Source: Phaffia rhodozyma | Taxonomy: Eukaryota > Basidiomycota > Tremellomycetes > Cystofilobasidiales > Mrakiaceae | Length of the DNA stretch: 64,000 nt | Direction: 5' to 3' | Assembly (NCBI GenBank): GCA_014706385.1 | Contig: JACGZH010000006.1 | Span: 124,001-188,000 of the forward strand | Part shown: positions 12,487 through 23,320 of the stretch, piece after piece | How the letters are laid out: each line of letters begins with the position of its first letter | Position numbering within the stretch: position 1 is the first letter of the stretch | The notes under the pieces: generated by a model | Databases searched by the model: none | What the model saw: the letters and a program-made list of their open reading frames with translations, nothing else | Told to the model about the DNA's origin: nothing | Position numbers and translations under genes: made by a program

Positions 12487-13598
12487 ATGGGCCAGTCATC
12501 TTCTCATCCAGTTTCTCTTCCTCCTTCACACTTCCTTCCGATCTCACCTGCCGTAACCTCAGATGGGTCTATGAAGGCGCCTCCGCCTGGATGTCCGATG
12601 CACGCCAATCCGGCTTTCGCTCCGAGTGCCCCCACGCCCGTACCTGCTCCTTCTCCACCACGTCCGGCTGCCCACCCAATGTCAGGAGAGCCTCCTGCGG
12701 GTTGCCCGATGCACGATCCATCCAAGCTCAAAGGGTCTTCGGCTCCAGTTTCTACAATCACCTCTACTTCTTCTGCGCCTAAAGGGGCTGCTGCCTGTCC
12801 GATCGACCATTCCTCTATGTCTTCCACCACCACTTCTTCCACCTCGTCTCGCTTGGTATATACCCCTCCGACTGACATCTTGGCCGACTTGAATCCATTG
12901 AACCAGATGCCCGAGCTTTCTCAGTCTCGGCTTTCTGATTCTCAACAGATTGAACTCTCGACCGATCGAGAAATTTCAACTATTCCTCGAACGCTCACTT
13001 CTGACGAAGACCCCACGATTGATCCGGCTTCCAAACGATGGGTTTACCCTTCTGCTCAGCAGTTCTACAACGCGCTCCTTCGAAAGGGTCAGGAAGCACC
13101 AGAAGAAGATATCGAGAGTATGGTGTTTGTTCACAACGTTCTGAATGAGCTCGCCTGGAGAGAGGTCCTTCGGTGGGAAGGCCGTAGGTTGGGTATGCCA
13201 GAGGATGAGTACCCAGAGGTGGAACTCACAAAGTTTAAAGGAAGACCGGGGACGTTAAGCCCGAAAGCTCAACTATACCTTACTTTAGGGTATTTCTTCC
13301 CCGACTCTTACAAGTTAGTTTCGTAGTCCTAGTCTTTCGTCATCAGTCTCGATAACTGACATCCGCTTTGTCTTAACTCTCTAGCACGGAGCCTCCGTTC
13401 GACAGACATGACTGGATCATCAGACGGCCAGCCACTTCCACCGAGCACCGATACATTATCGATTACTACTCTGCTCCCGACGATCCGGATGGATCCCCCA
13501 ACTTCAACCTCGACATCCGACCGGCTTTAGATGACTTTGGATCTGTCAAGGATCGACTCTCTGCGTTTTTGGATGATTGGCAAAATGGAAAGCTCTGA
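12487..13598 (+). CDS. CYC3: Holocytochrome c-type synthase (cytochrome c heme lyase)
   Basis: Two exons (12487-13313, 13385-13598) give 346 residues. The enzyme attaches heme covalently to apocytochrome c/c1 in the mitochondrial intermembrane space. Three Cys-Pro heme-regulatory-type motifs are visible near the N-terminus (GCPMH at about 36 and 76, ACPID at about 101). The catalytic domain has LNPLNQMPELSQ, WVYPSAQQFYNALLRKG (about 185-200), HNVLNELAWREVLRWE, LTKFKGRPGTLSPKAQ and PPFDRHDWIIRR, all landmarks of the family; the last includes the conserved Arg/His/Asp segment near the heme site. The length suits fungal members with an extended Pro/Ser-rich N-terminus. Whether it serves cytochrome c, c1 or both is not decidable from sequence alone. 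Confidence 0.93.
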
Positions 13599-14122
13599 TT
13601 GAGGCTTGGCCGGATATGACATACCTCCCCTTCTACGTTCTTGTTTTGTTCCTCTCTGTTGTCTTGGTTGAGACAACCGGGTGAAACTCTGATCAGGTCC
13701 CAATGCTGTCACACCCATATCGTTTTTTCTTGTCGTTTTTCTTCCGATTACTCGCAGCCCTATCAATCATAAACTCATCCACAGATTGTTCAAATCTTAA
13801 CCCTAAACACAACTCATTTCTTGGTCTCCTCGCTCATTTTTTTCCCTGTCTCTCATATACGATCTCGGTTTCTGTCTCTTCTTCTTTCTCAGTGTCTTTG
13901 TCGTGATCGATGAACACTTGAAATCTAGATTTCTTTCCTTCATATCTCTCTTCCAACTCTTAGGGAAGAGATCCTACTTTCCTTCTTTTCACAAAAGACC
14001 CTTGAAGTATGATTTTCAATATCCCATAGACAACGAGACAACCAACGCTTCATATAGGAAATCAAAGGATAGAAACGAAAGAAACGAAAGAAACGAAAGA
14101 AACGAAAGAAACTCCTGCTCGG
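13599..14122. other. Convergent 3' region HCCS / ZnF nucleoporin
   Basis: This is 524 bp of 3' flanking DNA. It ends in a short tandem array of the 9-mer GAAAGAAAC (about 14077-14112, four copies) directly before the stop codon of the minus-strand gene. Nothing else recognised. Confidence 0.45.
14077..14112. repeat. 9-bp repeat GAAAGAAAC x 4
   Basis: Short perfect array just outside the stop codon of the zinc-finger nucleoporin gene. Confidence 0.9.
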
Positions 14123-17100
14123 TCAACCCCTCTTAGTTTCACAGCTCACACAAGCCGAATCAGCTTCTCCATTTTGAACCATGCACACCCCGCATTCCCA
14201 ACCTTTCTTCTTCTCCGGGGCTTTCATACCCGCCGCTGCCCAGTTGAAACCACCCGTAGCCGGCTTCGCTGCAGCCGCCGCCAGCTGAACGTCCGCTGTA
14301 GGTATAGAGGTGGAAACAGAGGCAGACCTGGGTTCCTCACAGGCTAGACATTTGAAATCAGTAAGGCCATTGAGAATACCGCATGTTGGGCAAGCCCATT
14401 TGTCGGTCGATGGAGTGACGCGCTTCATTCCTGCTGCCGCCCAGTTGAACCCTCCTCCTCCTACCCCTGCTTCTGTCTTCGTGCCTGAGACAGGATCAAA
14501 GCTAGAGGTGCTAGCGATGGGTGTAGGGGCTTTGGGTCCAGGTTGAGGTTCTTCACATGCTACACATTTGGAAGCGCTCAAAGTGTTGGAGATCGAACAA
14601 GTAGGACAGATCCATTTATCGGTCGTCGTCGTCGTTGGTTTTAAGCCTGCTGCTGCCCAATTAAAGCCTCCTCCTGTAGCGGAAGAGGACGATAAGGCGA
14701 CTTTGGTCTTCTTGGTCTTGTTGCTCAAAAGGTCAATCTTTGGTAGTCGATCAGCTTCGACCTTTGAAGCATTCACCAACGCTTTACTCTCCTCTGCCGT
14801 CCTAGGTAATGGAGAAAGTCGGGCGGCGAATCGGAAGTTGAAAATCGGAAGGACAAACGAAGGAGTGTCGAGTGCGATCGTTCGCGGATCCTTACTTCGG
14901 GTGCCATTCATGATCGAAGGAGACGAAGCTTTTGGTGCAGTTGTGGATACAACTTTAACAGACGATCCAGAGGAATGTCCGAAAGAGCCAGTCTTGCCAA
15001 AAGAAGTAAGACTTTCTGGTATGGATCTTTGCTTGACGGCCGATGAGATCGAACTGGCAAGATTTGAAGGACTTGACTTGGATGACCTCAGTGCTGGTGA
15101 CTCCAAATTTTTCAGCACGTTCAATGTTTCCCTAGTAGGTGAGGCATCAACATCCATCTGGACGTCAGATTGCTTCGATTTTTCACCGGATATAGACATA
15201 TCGCCTGCGAATAACACCTTGGAGGGAACGGTCGTCCACGAAGGGTTCGGTATGGATGGACTAGACATCGAAGTCAGCGGCTTGTTTATAGTACGCAAAT
15301 CATCAAGCACGAGCACGTCGTCGTCGTCGTGCTCTCCATTATCTCCCTCTTTCGTCTCGTCTTCATCGACCTTCCTTTTTGACCCAGCGTTCTTTCCACC
15401 AAACAATTCGTTTCGCTGTCTCTTGGATGTAGGCGTAGATTCTACATTGGTTTCTTCGAGTTTCTCAGCCTGGACCTGATCCTGGGTTTGAATACCACGT
15501 AAGGTTGATCGAGCGGGCGAGTTCATACTGGCTCGACTCCGAGAAGTGGCCGCGATACTTCGCCTAGGATTCCTTCTTGGACTAGAAGCAACAATCCCAG
15601 AAGATTGATATGGGTTGTATATAGTGGATGCAGCGACACTGACGACAGGAGAAGGGAGCGCATTATCGATATCTGCGGGTGATACAGAAGCGAGCGAGGA
15701 AGCAGATCGAGTGGCATTAATCTGTCGATGAGATGCCGAAGGAGTGGACGGAGTTGACACAACCTCAACCGTGGATTTAAGGGAGGAAGGCTATGTGAAG
15801 TGTTTCGAAAATCTTAGCAGCTGTGAAACATCATACTGAGAAATCGGGAGAAGGAACCTACATTATCGAACTTGACGTTTTCTTCCCTAATCAGATCCAT
15901 CATCATCTTTGAAGTTTTTGAAAGCACCTTTGGGCTCGCTCCTGCATCTACAGCCGCTTTCTTACCCTCCGGGGAGTCCGCAAATCTTGTACTTTGCCTT
16001 AGCGGAGAGGGCGCTACCAGCGAGGGGTTTTTGTACTTTGTGGAGAGTGCAAGCGACGTTCGAGTTCTGATGGACTGGTTCTGGCCCAAGCTTGTAGGTG
16101 GAGTGAGCTTTAAGGGTGAGCTCTGAGGTGTTGAGAGCGAGAAGGATGGCACACCAGTAGAAGGAACAGAAGACTCGAATGGGACAGTGAACGTGAAAGG
16201 GGAAGAAGGGGTAGATGAATCTACATTCGAAACAACCTTGGACGAAGATCTTGGCGAAGCGGCAGCGCCTAAGCCACTCAACGCCCTCTCGACGATCCAG
16301 TCCTCCTCCTTCCTTTCAGCCTCTTCATCCGCGCTCTCTGTCGTATTATCCAACCGCCTTCTCTTCCCCGGGCTGTCCATTGCCAACTTCGTGTCTTGGT
16401 TTGACTCGAGGTCCAAGAAAGAACGGCCAATATCAGGTCGTCGCCTAGGAGTTGCCCCCGAGCCTGGACCAAGATAGATAGGGCGTCTACGAGGAGTGCC
16501 GGTAGATGAGCGAGTAGATGAAGAGAGGTTGATACCAGGAGAAGATGTGAATGAAGAAGTTATATTTGAGGGGCGTAATCGAGACGGAGACAAGAAGGAA
16601 AGGTTGGAGGTCGATCGGGTCAGACCGGAGGAGGTTGATCGGGTGGGAGTCCCGTTTTGAGTTGGCACAATAGAAGATCCTGGGTGGAAGAGGGGGCTAG
16701 CCGCAGAGAACGGTTGGTGTTTAGTAGCTATGAACATCGTTTAAGAAGTAAGAACATGATCAAAATTGAGAAAAACGAAAAGATCAGCATTGATACGTAA
16801 TTATTTCGAAGAATGTCGAAGCACTGACTCGTCAACTTACCGGCGGGTTGATGGTTGGTTGTCAAATTCCTGTTATGACTTAGAATCATCCGACATTCTT
16901 CAAGCTCTTCGGAAGAAAGTCCATCCCTGCCCTCGCCCATATCTTTCACTGCCTTTTGCAGAATGGTCTGTGACCTGGAGGTCGGGCCGGAACCAAGTAC
17001 TCCTACGACTGAAGAGGGGGAGCCATTGAGAGAGGGCATTGTTTGCGATCGACTCATAAAAGATTGGAAGTCAGTCTGTGAAGATGCAAGGGATGACGAT

Positions 17101-17883
17101 GAGGATGGAGAGTATGTTGGTTGAGTTTGAAATATAGAAGGTTGTTTCGGAAGAGGGGCATGGGCAGAAAGGAATCGAGAATCGGAAGCGTCTGTTGGCC
17201 ACTCTTTGGAGGACAAGGGAGGCGGGGGCAGTCGGAAGTTGCTGACTGTCTGAGAGGACGGGATCTGAGAGATAGAAACGAGATTTTTGCATGTTTAATT
17301 TTGTGGAAGTTTTCGAAGGACGATGCAAACTCAAGAAGGGCAAGCAAAGCGCAGGTGAGAGGTAAAGAAAAGGTGAACTGACTTGTTGTTCGTAGTCACG
17401 ACGGTCCTGCTCTCTGTTCAATTTGTCTCCCTCTTCATCTTCTCCGCTCATAAACCCGTCAGAACCTTCTAGACTTCCATTTTCCGATCCGTTCTCATCC
17501 GAGTGAGGTCCATCATCCTGAGTGCCAGGAGTGGGAGCAATAGGATCAGGAGATCGAAACGGAGACGAGATCAGGTTGAAGAGTGACCGGATGGAAGACG
17601 TCCGAGGGATGGCCGCCTGGATGGAACGCAATGAGTAGAGCGGGCCATGAGAGGTATGTTATGGATAGAAATAAAGGATAGACGTCGAAGTAAGTAACGG
17701 AACGGAACAGGAGAGCAACAGAAGCTAGATGTTCTGCCAAAGCCTTAACGTTTCAGATTCAAGAAGACATACGGGGGCGGTCGGCATCGAACGAGTCACA
17801 GCGGACCTTGCATAAGGCGAGTTTGTCGTTCTTCTTGAAGACCGACTATCCGAACGGGCTGACCGACGAGAAGGAGAATCCAT
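14123..17883 (-). CDS. Large Ser/Pro-rich protein with three RanBP2-type zinc fingers, candidate nucleoporin (Nup153-like)
   Basis: Five exons give about 1,100 residues. The start MDSPSRRSARSDSR is at 17883. Exon 2 (17616-17383) has an IRSLFNLISSPF amphipathic segment. Exon 4 carries RPIYLGPGSGATPRRRP, basic and possibly pore-anchoring. Exon 5 ends in three C2-C2 fingers (W-x-C-x2-C-x10-C-x2-C with internal Asn): KWICPTC..CVAC, KWACPTC..CLAC and GWECGVC..CVSC, the last within about 25 residues of the C-terminus. Each is preceded by GGFNWAAAGLK or GGFNWAAAGMK. RanBP2 fingers of this kind bind Ran-GDP in Nup153/RanBP2, so a nuclear basket role is inferred. Classic FG repeats are sparse, so a different zinc-finger scaffold remains possible. 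It is divergent from DGK1. Confidence 0.65.
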
Positions 17884-18287
17884 CCTTTGGATGATGCTAC
17901 CAAAACGAACTTGAGTACAAGAGCTGCTGGAAGAAAGAGACAGAGCGTGTGTGTATACTCTGGATGCTCTTTCTGCTTCTTCTGATGCCGTTGCTGATGG
18001 AAAGAATCAAGGAATTGAAGAAAAAGAAAGGCGTAACCAAAGCGACAGCTGTAACCACCTTGTACGCACGTGTTGTAGCTTCTGGCTGTACGCACAGGGT
18101 CCCCTCCCCCTCGGCGCCCCTCTCTTTTCGCTCTCCAGTAATCGTCCCATGGGCAGGGAAAGACTTACTTCTTTTTTTCTTATATTAGTCCCTCGCTTCT
18201 TCTTTCTTTCTCCTTGACTCTCTTTTGATCAAGAATATACTGTATCTTTGATAAGATTCTTCAACTCGTTTTGTTCTCTCTCAAACT
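17884..18287. promoter_or_regulatory. Divergent promoter ZnF nucleoporin / DGK1
   Basis: These 404 bp hold one CACGTG (18067-18072) and a T/C-rich stretch from about 18165 leading into the DGK1 leader. No coding signal. Confidence 0.4.
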
Positions 18288-19830
18288 ATGGCAACCCCTC
18301 GTCGGTCAGCTCGTTTAGCGAACGGTACTAATTCTGGATCCGGAAATGGCTCGCCTCTTCAAACAACAACGAACGGTCATCATCCAGTCTTGAGCGAGGA
18401 AGACTCTATCAAGGACCAGCTCAAGTCGAGCGCTGTCAATGTGATCAAGCCGAGATCGTTTTGGGCGACTTACGAAGTTCCGAGAAAGCTATTGCATTCT
18501 TCCATAGGTTCGTGTTGTTCTTCTCTTCCTTCACAGGTCGCGTTCGTGTATCCTCGCCGTCCATTGAGCCCAACGCACTGGCCGCCTTTGTCCTTGATCG
18601 TCCTCGTTCCTACCTTTAAGCTGACCATTCTCTTCAAAACCAATCACTTCTGATTCATTTCCTCTCAGGTGTTGTCACATTGATCCTCAATGCCATCGAC
18701 CCACCAACTTTAACGCCGTTGATATTATCGTTATCGGCCGGACTTGTCATCGTCACCGGTGCTGATGTCATACGGTTCAAATCGCCAGTATTCGCAAAGT
18801 TAGCCTCGGTTTTAATTCTGTTTCCGCCTACTTCTACTATCATATCATCTTTGCTGATTCATAAATTACTCATTTTTTTCTTGCTTTAAAGGACTTATGA
18901 AGCATACCTTGGCCCTCTCATGCGCGATTCGGAAAGGGTAAGATATGTTGTTTCGTCTAGTCATGATTTGTGACTGAGTTGATTGTGTTTTGAACATCCT
19001 AACGGTTGTTTTCTTCTTCTTTTCTCTACCTTCTCATTCAGCACAAGTGGAATGGTAGGTTTCTCGACAGTGATATGCTCTCTTTGTGTATCGTGCTTGG
19101 ACGTGATCTCGAATCTGATCTGATTTTCTTGCTTTTCCTGCTTTTTTCCCTCCACGCGACCAACAGGTGTCATTTGGTACCTTGTCGGCGTCATCTTTGT
19201 CCTGACACTCTACCCAAGAGATGTTGCGGTTTTATCTATCCTTATGTGCGCCTATCTGATGACTGTCTCTCTAGCTTGTTGATTTGTTCAACTAACCCTG
19301 CATTGCAACTCTATGTCACCTTATCTTCAGCCTCTCCTGGGCTGATACCGCCGCATCGACTATCGGCCGACTGCTTTCAAAATCAAAATACAACCCTCGA
19401 TTACCTGCCCGAGTGTGTTTCGGTCTCATTCCTCTCTCGCCCAACAAGTCCCTTGCCGGTTTCGTCGCCGCCTGGATGACTGGTCTTATAGTCGCCGTTG
19501 GTTACTACGGTGGTGGACCCGGGGGTGGAGGCAGTCGAGGTGGTCAGGTCGATTGGAGAGTGTTGGAATGGAGAAGAGGGGTTGCGTTCACAGGAAGCTT
19601 TGTGGGCTGTGTGGCCGCTTATGTGGAGGCTTTAGGTGAGTCCTCGTATACATTTTCCTCCTTCCTTGTGAGCTCTTCCTCTTTTGGCTGGGGATATATT
19701 AACCCGGATCCATTGTCTTGCTTTTGCCATTCAAGATCTACCGGCTGGATTAGACGATAACCTGACACTTCCCATCGTCTCTGGCGCACTTGTCTGGGCT
19801 TTCCTTTCTTTTACTTCTCGTTTCCTCTAA
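18288..19830 (+). CDS. DGK1: CTP-dependent diacylglycerol kinase, ER/nuclear membrane
   Basis: Seven exons (18288-18507, 18669-18798, 18892-18937, 19042-19054, 19167-19245, 19331-19635, 19736-19830) give 295 residues. The enzyme phosphorylates diacylglycerol with CTP to make phosphatidate, opposing Pah1. A 60-residue soluble tail is followed by YEVPRKLLHSSIG and then several membrane segments (VVTLILNAI, LTPLILSLSAGLVIVTG, GVIWYLVGVIFVLTLYPRD). The CTP-transferase signature region is VAVLSILILSWADTAASTIG with GLIPLSPNKSLAGF, and the end is GLDDNLTLPIVSGALVW; each matches the Dgk1 family closely. Exon 4 is only 13 nt (HKWNG). NEM1, which activates the opposing enzyme, lies 9 kb away. Confidence 0.92.
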
Positions 19831-20087
19831 TAGAGTTTTTAATGTCTCATCTTCTTATAACTCTTTTCTTCTTCCTTGATCTCTTCTGATGATCTTGCAC
19901 AAATCACGCCATGTTCTTGCAACGCTCTCGATCGGATCTGTTGTCTTTCTTCTCTTTTTCTTCTAATTGTTCCTATACGCAAAAAGCATGGTGAGAGTTA
20001 CCTCAGCCGATGGTGGTCGATACATGGTCCCTTTGGACTTGGGTGTCCTTAGGCCATAAACCACCAAGGTCCCCATGGGTTATGGGT
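19831..20087. other. DGK1 3' flank, unassigned DNA
   Basis: T/C-rich 3' flank of DGK1 is followed, from about 19985, by a GG/CC-richer stretch (GATGGTGGTCGATACATGG and onward) with several short self-complementary words (CATGG/CCATG). I cannot assign it to any RNA family. Confidence 0.25.
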
Positions 20088-20480
20088 TCAGTTTGTGTCA
20101 GCCTCAACATCAGCCTCACTAGAAACAGCGTCAAAGCCCGGCATTCTTGCCCCTTCGTTCTTCTCCTGGTGCAGGGCTAGGTGCAGCATGTTGCGCGATG
20201 CGTTCACATCTTTATTCCACCAAATCTGACAGCAAGTATCGAAGAGACAAAGAGATGAAGGTTTAGGGAGACATAGAGACAGACAAAGTGACAAAGACAA
20301 AGTGACAAAGAGACAGAGAAGATATGCTTGATCGAGTTACGTGCAACGAATCTCAGCGGTGTTCATCTGAACGCCCTGTGTCAGGTATAAAACATGATCA
20401 TCAGAGTGATCGAGCCAGCCAACGGTCTTGCGGTCATTCTCAACAGTGTTCGTTGGAAGTTCAGCAGCCTTGACATTATT
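20088..20480 (-). pseudogene. Decayed TnpB/Fanzor-like C-terminal fragment
   Basis: The minus strand encodes CQIWWNKDVNASRNMLHLAL (about 20231-20172), followed by a short tail to a stop at 20088. The pattern Cys, W-N-K/R-D-V-N-A-S-R-N is the zinc-ribbon end plus the RuvC-III motif (catalytic Asp in N-[RK]-D-x-N-A) of IS605 OrfB/TnpB and eukaryotic Fanzor proteins. In the same frame, 37 codons upstream, a second open block ends in TAEIRC (about 20479-20344), where the missing CxxC half would be expected. The interval between them has an in-frame TAA and (GACAAAGT)-like simple repeats. No initiator, no RuvC-I/II block and no terminal inverted repeats were found, so this looks like a relic. Similarity is by motif only; coincidence is possible. 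Confidence 0.38.
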
Positions 20481-20778
20481 TCAGCTGTACTTTGTTACCT
20501 CTTCATGAGGCATCATCCTCCAAATTCAGATTGCGCGGAGTCCCAAGACTCTCTTCCCGAAGAGCTATAAGGTTCCTAGCGGATTCCCTGGTTTCTCAAT
20601 TTATTTTACTGAAATACCTGGGTGGTGTGTATATGGCTGTGGGAAAGCAGTGAGGATATGACTAGGAACGAGTGCCAGAACGAAAAATCCACTTGATATC
20701 CTCTGACTTCGGTAAATATCTTCAATATGTGCGTACATGTTGAAAATTAATTTATTATTGACTGATTCAAACCGTTAA

Positions 20779-20872
20779 GATCGTATAGTATAGTGGTCAG
20801 TACTTCCGCTTGTGGTTATTCAAATGAAACGCAAAGTCGCGGACGACGGGTGTTCAATTCACCCTACGGTCA
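20779..20872 (+). tRNA. tRNA-His (GTG) with intron
   Basis: A complete cloverleaf can be drawn. The acceptor stem GATCGTA/TACGGTC has one G-T wobble and discriminator A (20872). The D-stem is GTAT/GTAC, the anticodon stem TCCGC/GCGGA, the variable loop 4 nt, and the T-stem GGGTG/CACCC with loop TTCAATT. The anticodon loop reads TTGTGG, then about 22 nt of intron (TTATTCAAATGAAACGCAAA plus GT) starting after position 37, then C. The mature length is about 72 nt before CCA. A T-run (20874-20880) serves as the Pol III terminator. Base -1 is A, so the G-1 of mature tRNA-His would be added post-transcriptionally. Confidence 0.9.
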
Positions 20873-20880
20873 GATTTTTT

Positions 20881-21318
20881 CTTTTGCGACACTCAATCTT
20901 TCCTGCATCCTTCACATTCCTTAACCATCTAGTCGATATTTTCATTCAGCTCTTGTTGAGCAATCATCCTGATATTTCTCACTAACACATGCTGATTTAG
21001 AACGCTTTTCGCTACAGTCTTTCAATGAAGACTTCAGTGGAATGGCTCTGTTTTATCTTTATCCGTGCCTGTCTTGTTCCTCAAAAAACTAACCCCTGAC
21101 TTAGTTGAAGAGGAGTTGTTGTTATTGTTGTTCTTCCTGTTGTTGTTGTTGCTGCTGCTGCTGCTGACGATTTGAAGGCAGTCGATCACAGTTCATTCTG
21201 TCGTTTTCCCTCCCTCCCCTCCCTCCTCCTCCTCCTCCTCCGCCGTTCTTGCCTTTTCTCTAGTTCGTGGTCAACCTTCTGTTCTCTGAAAAGTTGATAC
21301 TCCACAATCGTACAAATA
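20881..21318. promoter_or_regulatory. Upstream region of unknown gene with trinucleotide tracts
   Basis: This is the gap between tRNA-His and the next start codon. It contains TTG/CTG trinucleotide runs (about 21119-21168) and a CCT/CTC-rich run (21207-21243) that probably lies in the 5' leader. Confidence 0.4.
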
Positions 21319-23320
21319 ATGCCCTTCCGATCTACTCTCGGCCACCCATCCGTTATTTTCTCCTCTGCTGAGCCTTCTCGGCCATTCAGCGGGTCTTCTT
21401 CAGATCCCTTGGCAATACTTCGACCCAAATCAAGCTCCTTGTTTGAGCGGGTATCACAAAAACCAAAGCAGTTGACCCATCGACGATCGGTCATTGGCAA
21501 TTTCTTCTCAGCTCTGACACCTCAAAACGAATTGACCAAGATGATTTCAATGTCTTCCATGGCCGAGGTGAGAGGTGGCCAGGAAGTCAAATTAAGGGAT
21601 CGAAAACGTCGAAACTCTTCAGCCGATTTTTCTTCTTCCAATCCAACTAAAACCTCCTCTGTCTTCTCTGGCAGCCGACATTTATCATTCAACAAAGGCC
21701 CAAGGAACAAATTGACCGTTAATTCTGCTTCTGCTTCTGCCTCCCTATTTTTTGGTTCATCGGATGAGGAGGAGGATGAGAGGTCTTCGTCTATGCCTAG
21801 AGTTAGATTTGCCGACATCTCTGTTACGACGATGGCGACGACGACAATCAAGCTTCCTTTGGATAATTTAGACTTTACGCAGGCAATCAGATCTTCGTTA
21901 GAGAGGATCGTTGGGAAGAACCAAAGGGAGCGCGAGTCTAGAGAGCAGCAAGCTAGACTTGTGTCGACCGGTGAGTGTCCATTCATTCGTAGTTCTTATC
22001 ATCTTGCGAAACCGCGTCCCTTCTTCTTCTTCATGTCGAAAGCTGTGCCTGAATGCTTACAAGAATACCATTGTTGTTCATTTCTGAATCTTTGATAGGT
22101 CCATACTTGCGATCCGCGCATGTCCTAACCCAGAGCTCAAGTCCATTGACCTTCGATCGAACCTTCTCGTCACCGAATCCGTCGACTTCGTCTCCTCCAC
22201 AAGTTGTTAAATCCCATCGAGGATCATATTATGATCAAGAACTGGCCGCTCTGTGCGCCACATGGGATCAGTCATACCGTTTCTTTGAAGAATCTCAAAC
22301 AGTGGATGATGTTATCTATCAACCGCTCCGAAGCTCGATCGATGTCACAAATTTGAAGCAAGGCCATGAATCATTTACTGCCTTGAGGGGTCAAGCACCT
22401 GGCGCATCCAGTATAAACACAGAGATATGCGACGAAGATGAACCCCTCTCGAAAGGAGATTCTGCCCGATCATCGGTCGAACTCGGTGAGTCACATTTTG
22501 ATGATAAACTGTTAAAACTACCTCAATCTGATGTATGCTTTTGATTATATCTATAGGCGAGCCCTTCGTCGAAAATCATAAATCATCGTCATCGTCATGT
22601 TCTTCTCTAGACATCAGCAATATCATCATGCCAGTTTCCTGCGAGCCCGCTCCTGGTATCTCAACCACATCCCTCTCCGGACCAATAACTCCACTGTTTT
22701 CAGACGAACCGCCAACTCCAGCGCTATCAACAGGTTGTTCATCTGTTCAATCGAACGATCATATCCGCTCTCCGAACTCTGTGTTCGAATACCCTTTCCT
22801 TTCTGCCGAACCCAAGCTTTCATCTCAGTCACCACCTCGGCCTCCCAGATCTCAAGCCACGATCAATAAGAAGGCGCCTCCCATGACGAGCACTCCTGCT
22901 AGACTTCTCTTGGATACTTTTGAAGAACAAGAAAACGTTCAGCATGTAGCTCATCCAACTTCTCAACCCTGGATAGATACCGATCGTTCTCTTCCACTGA
23001 TTTCCATGGTCGGCAAAGATTCCAATCTAGACTATTATCCCTGTCAGAATGGACCAGTAGACGTTCACAGAAAGATTCGAGCGAGTGCTCCCTCGCCCTC
23101 GCCTGGTCGAGCAGCAGCCGGCGTAGCTTTAGCATTCTTGACAGTTGATGAGCCTCTTTCAGAGGGTCCGATAAGGTCTCGCCGATCAGAGGGGAAGCTT
23201 AGGGCGAGCTACTTGAGAATCAAGGGCGGAAAAGAGAAGGAGACGGTCGACCACAAAGAGACGAGAAAGAGGAAAGGACCCAGGCGGGATGTCGCTTGGG
23301 GCGCTCGCGCCATGGAATAA
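21319..23320 (+). CDS. Unknown Ser-rich protein
   Basis: Three exons (21319-21970, 22099-22485, 22557-23320) with consistent phases give 600 residues. I do not recognise a family. The sequence is Ser/Pro/Thr-rich with basic patches (RDRKRRNSS near residue 95, KETRKRKGPRR near the C-terminus) that could be nuclear localisation signals, and acidic SDEEEDE around residue 155. The only long ordered-looking segments are KLPLDNLDFTQAIRSSLERI (residues about 175-195) and YYDQELAALCATWDQSYRFF in exon 2, both amphipathic. No signal peptide or membrane segment is seen. Probably a disordered regulatory protein; function not inferable. Confidence 0.7.

Noticed and set aside
14310..15479. Plus-strand open frames antisense to the zinc-finger nucleoporin
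   Set aside because: The minus strand carries clear zinc fingers and continuous spliced phase; the plus-strand frames are codon-bias shadows.
20341..20600. Second short minus-strand block (ARNLIALREESLGTPRNLNL) as a separate gene
   Set aside because: Bounded by stops with no start or good splice sites; at most part of the decayed element next to it.
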